In this document: positions 8,927 to 16,318 of the stretch, piece by piece
Layout: the number at the start of each line of letters is the position of its first letter
How positions within the stretch are numbered: position 1 is the first letter of the stretch
Notes under the pieces: generated by a model
What the model was told of the DNA's origin: nothing
The model's input: only the letters and a program-made list of their open reading frames with translations
The model's database searches: none
Source: Neoluteolibacter marinus
Lineage (GTDB): Bacteria; Verrucomicrobiota; Verrucomicrobiia; Verrucomicrobiales; Akkermansiaceae
Reading direction: 5' to 3'
Assembly (NCBI RefSeq): GCF_014904755.1
Contig: NZ_JACZFQ010000119.1
Location: forward strand, 1-55,348
DNA length: 55,348 bases
Position numbers and translations under genes: made by a program

Positions 8927-9184
8927 ATGGCCGTCGCTCTCCGCCTCAACCGCCAGGGAACCAAGGATCGTCCCTACTACAAGATCGTTGCCGTCGATAG
9001 CCGCAAGCGCCGCGATGGTCGTTACATCGAGCAGGTCGGCACCTATGATCCCCTCAAGGAAGGCGTCAACTACACCGTCGACCTCGAGAAGGCCGACAAG
9101 TGGGTCGGCGTGGGTGCCAAGGTCTCCGAGACCGTCAACAGCATCCTCCGCAAGGCCCGCACCGCCGCCAAGGCCGAAGCCTAG
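8927..9184 (+). CDS. rpsP: 30S ribosomal protein S16
   Basis: This 85-residue protein, [21 protein letters not shown], then VGTYDPLKE and a C-terminal [10 protein letters not shown] tail, is a clear bS16. It binds 16S rRNA and stabilises the 30S subunit. An in-frame ATG lies 54 bp upstream (8873), but the preceding 18 codons do not resemble S16. The usual partners (rimM, trmD, rplS) do not follow; instead a terminator and prfA do, so rpsP may be a single-gene transcript here. Confidence 0.97.
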   Translation: MAVALRLNRQGTKDRPYYKIVAVDSRKRRDGRYIEQVGTYDPLKEGVNYTVDLEKADKWVGVGAKVSETVNSILRKARTAAKAEA

Positions 9185-9209
9185 TTCACCGCGAACCGCG
9201 ATTTTCCGA

Positions 9210-9239
9210 GGCCGCAGCTCTCCGCAGCTGCGGCCTTTT
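9210..9239 (+). terminator. Rho-independent terminator after rpsP
   Basis: A perfect 10-bp stem (GGCCGCAGCT with AGCTGCGGCC), a 6-nt loop, then TTTT. It sits 25 bp after the rpsP stop codon. Confidence 0.92.
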
Positions 9240-9261
9240 CGTATTCACGTCCCGCCACCCC

Positions 9262-10335
9262 ATGGACTACTCCAGCCTGATCGAACAACGTCGCCGCCGC
9301 CTCGGTGTGATCGATGACATGCTCTCCGACCCCGGTTTCTTCGGCGACCCGAAGAAGGCCTCGGAGATCATGCGCGAACACCGCCGGCTGAAAGACACGC
9401 TGGAGATCTGGGACCGGCTGGAAGATGCCCGGCGCCAGCTGGCGGAGAACGAGGAACTCGCGAAGGGCGACGATGAGCTCGCCGAAATGGCGCGCGAGGA
9501 GGTGCCCGCCCTCCAAGCCGAGGTCGCGGAACTTTCCGAAAAGATCCAGTACGCCCTGCTGCCGGCCGACCCGAACGAGGACCGCGACGCGATCGTCGAG
9601 ATCCGCGCCGGCGCCGGTGGCGACGAAGCCTCGCTCTTCGCCGCGGAGCTGCTGCGCCTCTACCAGCGCTACGCCGACACCCGTGGCTGGAAAACCGAGC
9701 ACCTCAGCAGCAGCCCCTCGGAGGTCGGTGGCTTCAAGGAGGTCTTTCTACGCGTGACCGGCGACGAGGTCTTCCGCACGCTCAAGTATGAGTCCGGCGT
9801 CCACCGGGTGCAGCGGGTGCCCGCCACCGAGACCCAGGGCCGCATCCACACCTCCACCGTGACCGTCGCGGTGATGCCGGAGGCCGAGGAAGTCGATGTC
9901 GAGCTCAAGCCCGACGACCTCCGCATCGAGGTCTGCCGTGCCGGCGGTGCCGGCGGCCAGCACGTCAACCGGACGGAGTCCGCCGTCCAGGTTTTCCACC
10001 TTCCGACCGGTCTCTACGTCCGCTGCGAGGACGGCCGTTCCCAAGGCCAGAACAAGGAGCGTGCCCTCCAGATCCTGCGCACCCGGCTCTATGAAATGAA
10101 GGTCCGCGAAGAACAGGAGAAGCACAGCGCCCACCGCCGGGCCCAGATCGGTTCGGGTGACCGCTCGGAGAAGATCCGGACCTACAATTTCCCCCAGAGC
10201 CGCATCACCGACCACCGCATCGGCTACACCTCGCACAATCTCGCCGGCGTGATGGCCGGCGACCTCAACGAGTTCACCGCCGAGCTGCAGAAAGCCGAAA
10301 TGGCGGAACGCCTGAGCGAGGCAGGCATCGCATAA
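9262..10335 (+). CDS. prfA: Peptide chain release factor 1
   Basis: This 357-residue class I release factor reads UAA/UAG stop codons and triggers peptide release. The tripeptide anticodon region carries PAT (about 187-189, in HRVQRVPATETQG), which distinguishes RF1 from the SPF of RF2. The catalytic GGQ is at 231-233 in AGGAGGQHVN. The N-terminal helical domain (1-100) and the C-terminal domain are complete. The frame is open further upstream through the rpsP terminator, so the ATG at 9262 (MDYSSLIEQRRRRLG) is chosen. prmC, which often follows prfA, is absent. Confidence 0.97.
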   Translation: MDYSSLIEQRRRRLGVIDDMLSDPGFFGDPKKASEIMREHRRLKDTLEIWDRLEDARRQLAENEELAKGDDELAEMAREEVPALQAEVAELSEKIQYALLPADPNEDRDAIVEIRAGAGGDEASLFAAELLRLYQRYADTRGWKTEHLSSSPSEVGGFKEVFLRVTGDEVFRTLKYESGVHRVQRVPATETQGRIHTSTVTVAVMPEAEEVDVELKPDDLRIEVCRAGGAGGQHVNRTESAVQVFHLPTGLYVRCEDGRSQGQNKERALQILRTRLYEMKVREEQEKHSAHRRAQIGSGDRSEKIRTYNFPQSRITDHRIGYTSHNLAGVMAGDLNEFTAELQKAEMAERLSEAGIA

Positions 10336-10389
10336 GCGCGGACTCCCGCACAAAAAAGCCGTGCCACCCCCGGCCGAATCGCTTCAATA

Positions 10390-10431
10390 GCGCGCAGGTG
10401 GAATTGATTCCGCTACGACTTTCCTGCGCGC
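10390..10431 (+). repeat. Inverted repeat just before the AMP-ligase start codon
   Basis: Perfect 9-bp arms GCGCGCAGG (10390-10398) and CCTGCGCGC (10423-10431) enclose a 24-nt loop that itself contains a GGAATTGATTCC dyad. The right arm ends 4 nt before the ATG at 10436, so the folded RNA would cover the ribosome-loading region. No Shine-Dalgarno sequence is visible there. Confidence 0.5.
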
Positions 10432-10435
10432 CACG

Positions 10436-12577
10436 ATGTCCAGCCCCGTTCAGCTACAACACACCGACCGAATCCCGGCCACCGGATGCCTCGTCATCCC
10501 CAGCCAACTCACGCTCAACGAGATCTATCACTTGGAGAAACTCTTCTCCGGTCGCAGGATCTTCTGGCTGATCGAGGAATCCTCGAAGCTCGACGCCGCG
10601 GTCCTGGCCCACCTTGAGAAAACCGGCTCGGGCACGGCCTTCTCCGACGACGACGATTCCCCGGCCGGCGCCGGCGAGCAACTCAAGCCGATGCTCGCGG
10701 ATGGCGGCGTGATGATCTTCGTCCCGGGGCGCGCGGTGACCCGCAATGCCGTCCCCTGCCACATCCCCGGCAAGACCCTCCGCACCCTCTCCGCGTTCCG
10801 TTTGCCGGTGCTGCCGATGCTCGTCGAACACCCGCGGGAAGGCAGCCTCAGCATTGAGAAAACCGGATCAATGCCCCAGGTGGCGATCAGCATCGGCAAG
10901 GAAATCCCTGCCGCGGACATGTGCCCCGCGCTCTACTTCGAGCGGATCCTCGAGCTGGCGGAGGCATCGTTCTCCCGGCGCCCGCTGCTCAAGGGCTCCC
11001 TCGGCACCGCCCTGCTCCAGGGCCTCAAAAAACACAGCCGCAACAAGGTCCACGACGGTTCCGACGACTCGTCGATCGGCTTCGACCGCATCCTCGGCGC
11101 GGCCCTGGTTTTCTCGAAGTTCATCCGCGAATCCACCGACAACCAGCGGATCGGCATCATCCTGCCACCGGGCAAGGCCGGTCTGATCGCCAACCTCGCC
11201 GCGGTGTTCGCCGGCAAGACTCCGGTCAACTTCAACTTCACCGCCGGACACGAGGCCGTCCGCTCGGCGATGCGTCAGTCGGGCATCGACCGCTACATCA
11301 CCGCCGATCCCTTCGTGCGCAAGCTGGCGTCGTTCCCCTGGCCACCCAACCGCGACCTGATCTTCATCGAGCGCGTCCTGCCATCGCTGAAGAAGAAGGT
11401 CATCACCTGGACGATCCTGGGCAAGCTGCTTCCCGCCTCGGTCATCGGCACCCTGTTCCGCGTCGGCAAGAAGCGCGACGGCGACGAGGCGATGCTCCTG
11501 TTCACCTCCGGCTCCTCCGGTGAGCCGAAGGGCGTGCCGCTCAGCCACCGCAACATGCTGGCCAACGTCTGCCAGTTCGGCACCCGGCTCGACCTCAACG
11601 ACGGCTCGGCCATCCTGGGCTGCCTGCCACTGTTCCACTCCTTCGGCGCCACGGTCACGCTGTGGTATCCCGTGATCGAAGGCATCGACCTGGTCACCTA
11701 CCCCAACCCCCTCGAAACCAAGCGCCTCGCCGAGCTCATCGCCCAACACGGGGTCAACGTGCTGCTCGCGACGCCCACCTTCCTCCGCGGCTACATGAAA
11801 CGCGTGGAGCCGGAGCAGCTGCGCTCGCTGAAACTCGTGGTCACCGGTGCGGAGAAGCTTCCCAACAACCTCGCGGACTCCTTCAAGGACCGCTTCGGCA
11901 TCGAGCCCCAGGAAGGTTACGGGCTCACCGAGACCTCGCCCGCCACCAACGTCAACCTGCCCGACCCCGATCCGCGCGGCGACGCGATCACCCTGCCGTC
12001 GAACCGCCAGGGCTCCGTCGGCCAGATGCTCCCCGGCATCGCCATCCGCCTCACCGACCCCGCGACGGAGAAGCCGCTGGTCGCCGACAAACAAGGGGTG
12101 ATCTGGTTCAAGGGATCGAACGTTTTCCCGGGCTACCTCAACAACCCGAAGAAGACCGAGGAAGTTCTCACCAAGGACGGCTGGTTCCGCACCGGTGACG
12201 TCGGCCGGATCGACGACGACGGCTTCCTTTACATCGAAGGTCGCATTTCCCGCTTCTCGAAGATCGCCGGCGAGATGGTGCCGCACGAAACCGTCGAGGC
12301 AGCCGTCAACAAGGCACTCGGCCTCGACGCGGAAGCCGAGCGCAAGATCGCCATCGTCGGGATTCCCGACGCGCAAAAGGGCGAGGCCATCATCCTCCTC
12401 TCGACCATCTCCGGACCGGCCTTGGAACAGGAGTGCATCGATCTCCGCTACAAGCTCATGGACGCGGGCTTCCCGTCGCTGTGGTGTCCGAAGCTGATCA
12501 TGCCGGTGCCCGAGATCCCGGTGCTCGCATCCGGCAAGCTGGACCTCAAGGGTTGCGAGGAGCTGGCCAAGGGCTGA
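10436..12577 (+). CDS. Aas-like AMP-binding acyl ligase with a degenerate PlsC-like N-terminal domain
   Basis: This 713-residue protein has the layout of bifunctional Aas. The C-terminal part (about 205-713) is a complete ANL-superfamily ligase with the P-loop TSGSSGEPKG (about 357-366), EGYGLTETSP, and the WFRTGDVG hinge region, so it should activate a fatty acid with ATP. The N-terminal part (about 10-190) aligns by eye with 1-acyl-glycerophosphate acyltransferase (PlsC) domains, but the catalytic HX4D reads Q24-X4-E29 and the FPEGT block reads FVPGR (95-99). The acyltransferase activity is therefore probably lost. A likely role is acyl-ACP or acyl-CoA synthesis in lipid recycling. The N-terminal alignment is my inference; the ligase assignment is firm. 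Confidence 0.85.
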   Translation: MSSPVQLQHTDRIPATGCLVIPSQLTLNEIYHLEKLFSGRRIFWLIEESSKLDAAVLAHLEKTGSGTAFSDDDDSPAGAGEQLKPMLADGGVMIFVPGRAVTRNAVPCHIPGKTLRTLSAFRLPVLPMLVEHPREGSLSIEKTGSMPQVAISIGKEIPAADMCPALYFERILELAEASFSRRPLLKGSLGTALLQGLKKHSRNKVHDGSDDSSIGFDRILGAALVFSKFIRESTDNQRIGIILPPGKAGLIANLAAVFAGKTPVNFNFTAGHEAVRSAMRQSGIDRYITADPFVRKLASFPWPPNRDLIFIERVLPSLKKKVITWTILGKLLPASVIGTLFRVGKKRDGDEAMLLFTSGSSGEPKGVPLSHRNMLANVCQFGTRLDLNDGSAILGCLPLFHSFGATVTLWYPVIEGIDLVTYPNPLETKRLAELIAQHGVNVLLATPTFLRGYMKRVEPEQLRSLKLVVTGAEKLPNNLADSFKDRFGIEPQEGYGLTETSPATNVNLPDPDPRGDAITLPSNRQGSVGQMLPGIAIRLTDPATEKPLVADKQGVIWFKGSNVFPGYLNNPKKTEEVLTKDGWFRTGDVGRIDDDGFLYIEGRISRFSKIAGEMVPHETVEAAVNKALGLDAEAERKIAIVGIPDAQKGEAIILLSTISGPALEQECIDLRYKLMDAGFPSLWCPKLIMPVPEIPVLASGKLDLKGCEELAKG

Positions 12578-12596
12578 TCCCCGCCTCAGGGGCAGG

Positions 12597-13013
12597 TCAT
12601 TTCACGACGACCTCGCCCTTGAGTTCGCTGAAGATGTAGACGACGTCCACCCCGCGTTCCTCACGGGTCTCCAGGCAGTACCAGCCGAACTCGTCGTTCC
12701 ACTGGAAATCGTAGCACTGGACCCGGCGGACCCGCTTGCCTTTCTCCGGCACCGGATGGATCGCCATCACCCGACGGACGTTCTTTTCCTCGAGCCCGTT
12801 GATCACCTTGGAGCCCTCGCTGATCAGCACGATTTCGATCCGCTCCTGGTAGTCGTCGATCAGCAGGTTGATCAGCTTGACCGCCGATTCCTTGTTCAGA
12901 TCGTGCGTCGGTTCCCCGGCCCAGCAAACCCCGGCCGCCAGAACAGCGGCCCCGATGAGCGAATGAAGTGAGTTCATCGGAAGTGAAACCCGGAGCTCCG
13001 GAAAAGTATTCAT
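12597..13013 (-). CDS. Small secreted protein of unknown function
   Basis: This 138-residue product starts at ATG 13013, which has AAGGAG 6 nt upstream; an internal ATG at 12977 is the alternative. A signal-peptide-like stretch (MNSLHSLIGAAVLAAGVCWA, then GEP) follows a 12-residue N-terminal extension. The mature part of about 105 residues is charged and has no domain I recognise. It ends with WYCLETREERGVDVVYIFSELKG, here mentioned only to mark an aromatic, strand-rich C-terminus. It is divergent from mfd and convergent with the AMP ligase (19 bp between stops). Confidence 0.65.
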   Translation of the reverse strand: MNTFPELRVSLPMNSLHSLIGAAVLAAGVCWAGEPTHDLNKESAVKLINLLIDDYQERIEIVLISEGSKVINGLEEKNVRRVMAIHPVPEKGKRVRRVQCYDFQWNDEFGWYCLETREERGVDVVYIFSELKGEVVVK

Positions 13014-13019
13014 CCAAAT

Positions 13020-13025
13020 CTCCTT
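13020..13025 (-). promoter_or_regulatory. Shine-Dalgarno of the small secreted protein gene
   Basis: AAGGAG lies 6 nt before the ATG at 13013 and favours that start over the internal ATG at 12977. Confidence 0.7.
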
Positions 13026-13046
13026 GGATGCCGCAAAAAGCACGAT

Positions 13047-13052
13047 AGGGAG
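13047..13052 (+). promoter_or_regulatory. Shine-Dalgarno of mfd
   Basis: AGGGAG lies 5 nt before the GTG at 13058 and supports that non-ATG start. The out-of-frame ATG at 13053 lies in between. Confidence 0.7.
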
Positions 13053-13057
13053 ATGCC

Positions 13058-16000
13058 GTGCCCCGCACCGCGGACGTCCAGGATGACTGGCTGCAGCGGG
13101 CCACCGGGCAGCCGGATTTCGCACAGCGCCTGGCCCTCGCGGCCTCGGGTGCGGGGAGCGTCGTGTTCGATCACGTCGCCGAGGCCGCCCACGCCTGGCT
13201 CGCCGCGGTCGTCTGCCATCATCTCGCCGGCGCTGGACGACGCCGGATCTGGCTGTTGTGCGCCGGCCCCCGCCAGCGCGAGCGCCTTGCCAGTGAAATG
13301 GAACTGTGGGGCATCGATGCCGCGGACCTGCCCGAAATGCCGGCCGAACTCGACGGTGGCCAAATTTCCGACCCCGAGGCCGCGGCCACCCGGCTCGAGG
13401 TGCTGGCCACCGCGGCCCGGGCGAAATCCATGGTCGTCCTGTGCGATCCCGATGCCTTCGCCCACCCCGCCCCGTCGCCCGAGGAACTGGCGGGCAGCCG
13501 CATCATCCTTTGCCAAGGCAATGAGATCGACCCCGTCGACCTCACCTCCAGCCTGTCCAGCCACGGCTACGACCGCGTGACGACCGTCCAGGGACGCGGC
13601 CAGTTCGCGGTCCGCGGAGGCATCCTCGATGTTTTCCCCTGGCAAGGCGGCCGCCCGCTGCGCATCGAGTTCTTCGACACCGAGGTCGACTCGCTGCGCG
13701 AGTTCGATGTCGATTCCCAGTCCTCGATCGCCAAGCTCGACCGCGCGGAACTGCTGCTCGCCGAGCCGGAACTCGGCGCCACCGTCGGCGACTACCTGAA
13801 GGAGAGCGACGTCCGGATTGCATTCGAGTGCCCTGACCTTGCCGCGGACCTCCATATCCTCGCCGGTGCCGCCGGGGGCGACGGTGAAGAAGATTTTGCC
13901 ACCGCTTGCTTCGACAGTCCCATCGGGACCTTCGAGGCCGGCGACTTCGTCCTCGAGCAATCCCGTCGCCAGCGCTTCTTCGACCAGCTCGACGAATGGC
14001 GTGCCGACGCCTGGAGGATCGGCATGGTGTTCTCGAACAAGGGCGAGGAAGACCGCTTCATCGAGCTCGCCGGCCAAGAGTCCGTCAGCGACCTCGTCCG
14101 CCTGCGCGGCGACCTGGTGCAGGGCTTCACCGTCCCCGCCCTGCGCATGGCGGTGCTTTCCTCCAGCGAGCTGTTCGGCCGCTACCGCACGCCCGGCACC
14201 CACAAGCGGTCGCGTCACGACGGCCACCAGGCACTGACCGCCCGGGCCTCCCTCGACGACATCGCGGAAGGCGACCTCGTCGTTCACCACGAGTATGGCA
14301 TCGGCCGCTTCCGCGGGATTTCATCGGGCGAGCTCTTCGAGGAAATCACCATCGAATACAAGGATGGCGGCCTGCTTTCCGTGCCGATCGACCAGGCCCA
14401 CCTGGTGGCGAAGTACGTCGGGATCGGCGGCAAGACGCCCGAACTCAACAAACTCGGCGGCAGCGCCTGGAAGAACCTCCGCAAGTCCGCCGAGAAGTCG
14501 ATCCTCGACTACGCCGCCCAGCTGCTGCGCGTCCAGGCCGAGCGCCAGGCCGAACCCGGCATCCCCCACCCGCCCGATTCGCGCTGGATGTGGGAATTCG
14601 AGAACTCCTTCCACTTCACCGAAACCCCCGACCAGCGGCGGGCGATCGAGCAGTCGAAACGCGACATGGAAGGCGTCCGGCCGATGGACCGCCTGATCTG
14701 CGGCGACGTCGGCTTCGGCAAGACCGAGGTCGCGATCCGCGCCGCCTTCAAGGCGGCCACCGGGGGCATGCAGGTGGCCATCCTGGTACCCACCACCGTG
14801 CTCGCCGAGCAGCACTGGCGGACCTTCCGAGAGCGGATGAGCGACTACCCGATCCGCATCGACCTGCTCAACCGCTTCCGCACCCCGGCTGAAATCCGCT
14901 CGACGATCCGTGGCCTCGCCGACGGCTCGGTCGACATCGTCATCGGCACCCACCGGCTGATCTCCGGCGACGTTCACTTCAAGAACCTCGGCCTCGCGGT
15001 AATCGACGAAGAGCAGCGCTTCGGGGTGAAGCACAAGGAGAAGTTCAAGGAGCTGTTCCGCAGCATCGACGTGATGACCCTCTCCGCGACCCCCATCCCG
15101 CGCACCCTCTACATGGCGCTGATGGGTGCCCGCGACATGTCGACCATCGACACCCCGCCGCCCAACCGCGTGCCGGTGCACACCAGCGTCTGCCCCTACG
15201 ACGAGCGGGTGATCCGCGACGCGATCCTGCGTGAAATGAAGCGCGGCGGGCAGGTCTTCTTCCTCCACAACCGGGTCAAGAGCATCGAGATGATGCGCAA
15301 GAAGATCCAGGAGCTGGTGCCCGACGCGCGGATCCTCGTCGGGCACGGGCAGATGGACAAGGACGAGCTCGAGGTGGTGATGCGGAAGTTCGTCCACGGC
15401 GAGGCCGACATCCTGCTCGCCACCACGATCATCGAGACCGGCATCGACATCCCGAATGCCAACACGATCCTGATCGACCGCGCCGACCGCTTCGGGCTGG
15501 CCGATCTCTATCAGCTCCGCGGCCGCGTCGGCCGCGCCGGCGACAAGGCCTACGCCATCCTGCTGCTGCCGCGCGACTTCGTGACCGCCGGCGACGCGCG
15601 CAAGCGCATCCACGCGATCAAGCAATACACCGCGCTCGGCTCCGGCTTCAAGATCGCCATGCGCGACCTCGAGATCCGTGGTGCGGGGAACCTGTTAGGC
15701 ACCAAGCAAAGCGGTCACATCGCGGCGGTCGGGTTCGACCTCTACTGCCAGTTGCTGCGCCAGTCGGTTGACCGGCTGCAGGGAAAGACCCCGAAGGCCC
15801 GCGTCGAAGCCAGCTTCCGCAGCGACTTCATCGCCTTCTCCGAAACCGAGTCCGCCCGCGGCTCCGGTGACGGACCGCTGCTTCCCGCCTATCTGCCGAG
15901 CGACTGGCTCGGCGAGACCCAGCTCCGCGTCAGCGCCTACCGCGAGCTGGCCGAGTGCATGACGGAAAAGGAAATCACCGCCATGGAGTCGCGCTGGCGG

Positions 16001-16231
16001 GATCGCTTCGGTCGCCTGCCCGGTCCAGCCGCCAACCTCGTCACGGTCGGCCGCCTGCGCCTGTCGGCCGCCGGCAAGGGAGTCTCAAGCGTCGAGATCA
16101 AGGGCCAGCGGCTCATGCTGCAGCGCGGCGGCGACTACATCATGCTCGAAGGCCGGCGCTTTCCCCGCCTGGTGTCGGTGGAGCCGGCGGAAAAGCTGCT
16201 CGAGGCGCTGGAGATGCTGCGCCTGCTTTGA
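13058..16231 (+). CDS. mfd: Transcription-repair coupling factor Mfd
   Basis: Mfd removes RNA polymerase stalled at DNA lesions and recruits UvrA. The 1057-residue protein shows the N-terminal UvrB-homology region (with the RGGILDVFP-type segment near 185-195), the RNA-polymerase-interaction domain (about 400-475, EGDLVVHHEYGIGRFRG), and the RecG-like translocase with Walker A GDVGFGKT (549-556) and DEEQ (650-653). The helicase motifs continue through RGRVGRAG, followed by the C-terminal TRCF domain. It is about 90 residues shorter than the common 1150; the shortening seems to lie in the N-terminal third. The GTG start is set by AGGGAG. It is divergent from the small secreted protein gene. 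Confidence 0.96.
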   Translation: MPRTADVQDDWLQRATGQPDFAQRLALAASGAGSVVFDHVAEAAHAWLAAVVCHHLAGAGRRRIWLLCAGPRQRERLASEMELWGIDAADLPEMPAELDGGQISDPEAAATRLEVLATAARAKSMVVLCDPDAFAHPAPSPEELAGSRIILCQGNEIDPVDLTSSLSSHGYDRVTTVQGRGQFAVRGGILDVFPWQGGRPLRIEFFDTEVDSLREFDVDSQSSIAKLDRAELLLAEPELGATVGDYLKESDVRIAFECPDLAADLHILAGAAGGDGEEDFATACFDSPIGTFEAGDFVLEQSRRQRFFDQLDEWRADAWRIGMVFSNKGEEDRFIELAGQESVSDLVRLRGDLVQGFTVPALRMAVLSSSELFGRYRTPGTHKRSRHDGHQALTARASLDDIAEGDLVVHHEYGIGRFRGISSGELFEEITIEYKDGGLLSVPIDQAHLVAKYVGIGGKTPELNKLGGSAWKNLRKSAEKSILDYAAQLLRVQAERQAEPGIPHPPDSRWMWEFENSFHFTETPDQRRAIEQSKRDMEGVRPMDRLICGDVGFGKTEVAIRAAFKAATGGMQVAILVPTTVLAEQHWRTFRERMSDYPIRIDLLNRFRTPAEIRSTIRGLADGSVDIVIGTHRLISGDVHFKNLGLAVIDEEQRFGVKHKEKFKELFRSIDVMTLSATPIPRTLYMALMGARDMSTIDTPPPNRVPVHTSVCPYDERVIRDAILREMKRGGQVFFLHNRVKSIEMMRKKIQELVPDARILVGHGQMDKDELEVVMRKFVHGEADILLATTIIETGIDIPNANTILIDRADRFGLADLYQLRGRVGRAGDKAYAILLLPRDFVTAGDARKRIHAIKQYTALGSGFKIAMRDLEIRGAGNLLGTKQSGHIAAVGFDLYCQLLRQSVDRLQGKTPKARVEASFRSDFIAFSETESARGSGDGPLLPAYLPSDWLGETQLRVSAYRELAECMTEKEITAMESRWRDRFGRLPGPAANLVTVGRLRLSAAGKGVSSVEIKGQRLMLQRGGDYIMLEGRRFPRLVSVEPAEKLLEALEMLRLL

Positions 16232-16318
16232 TGGCCCAGGTTCCCGCCGCAAGCAGAGAAAGAATGGTTTCTTGCTGCAACCTTTCATTTCGCCTCTCCG
16301 TAATCGCCACCCCAGACC

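Noticed and set aside
12990-13001. Perfect 12-bp palindrome CCGGAGCTCCGG as an operator between the small secreted gene and mfd
   Set aside because: The Shine-Dalgarno-supported start at 13013 puts it inside the coding region, and such a palindrome is not rare in GC-rich DNA.
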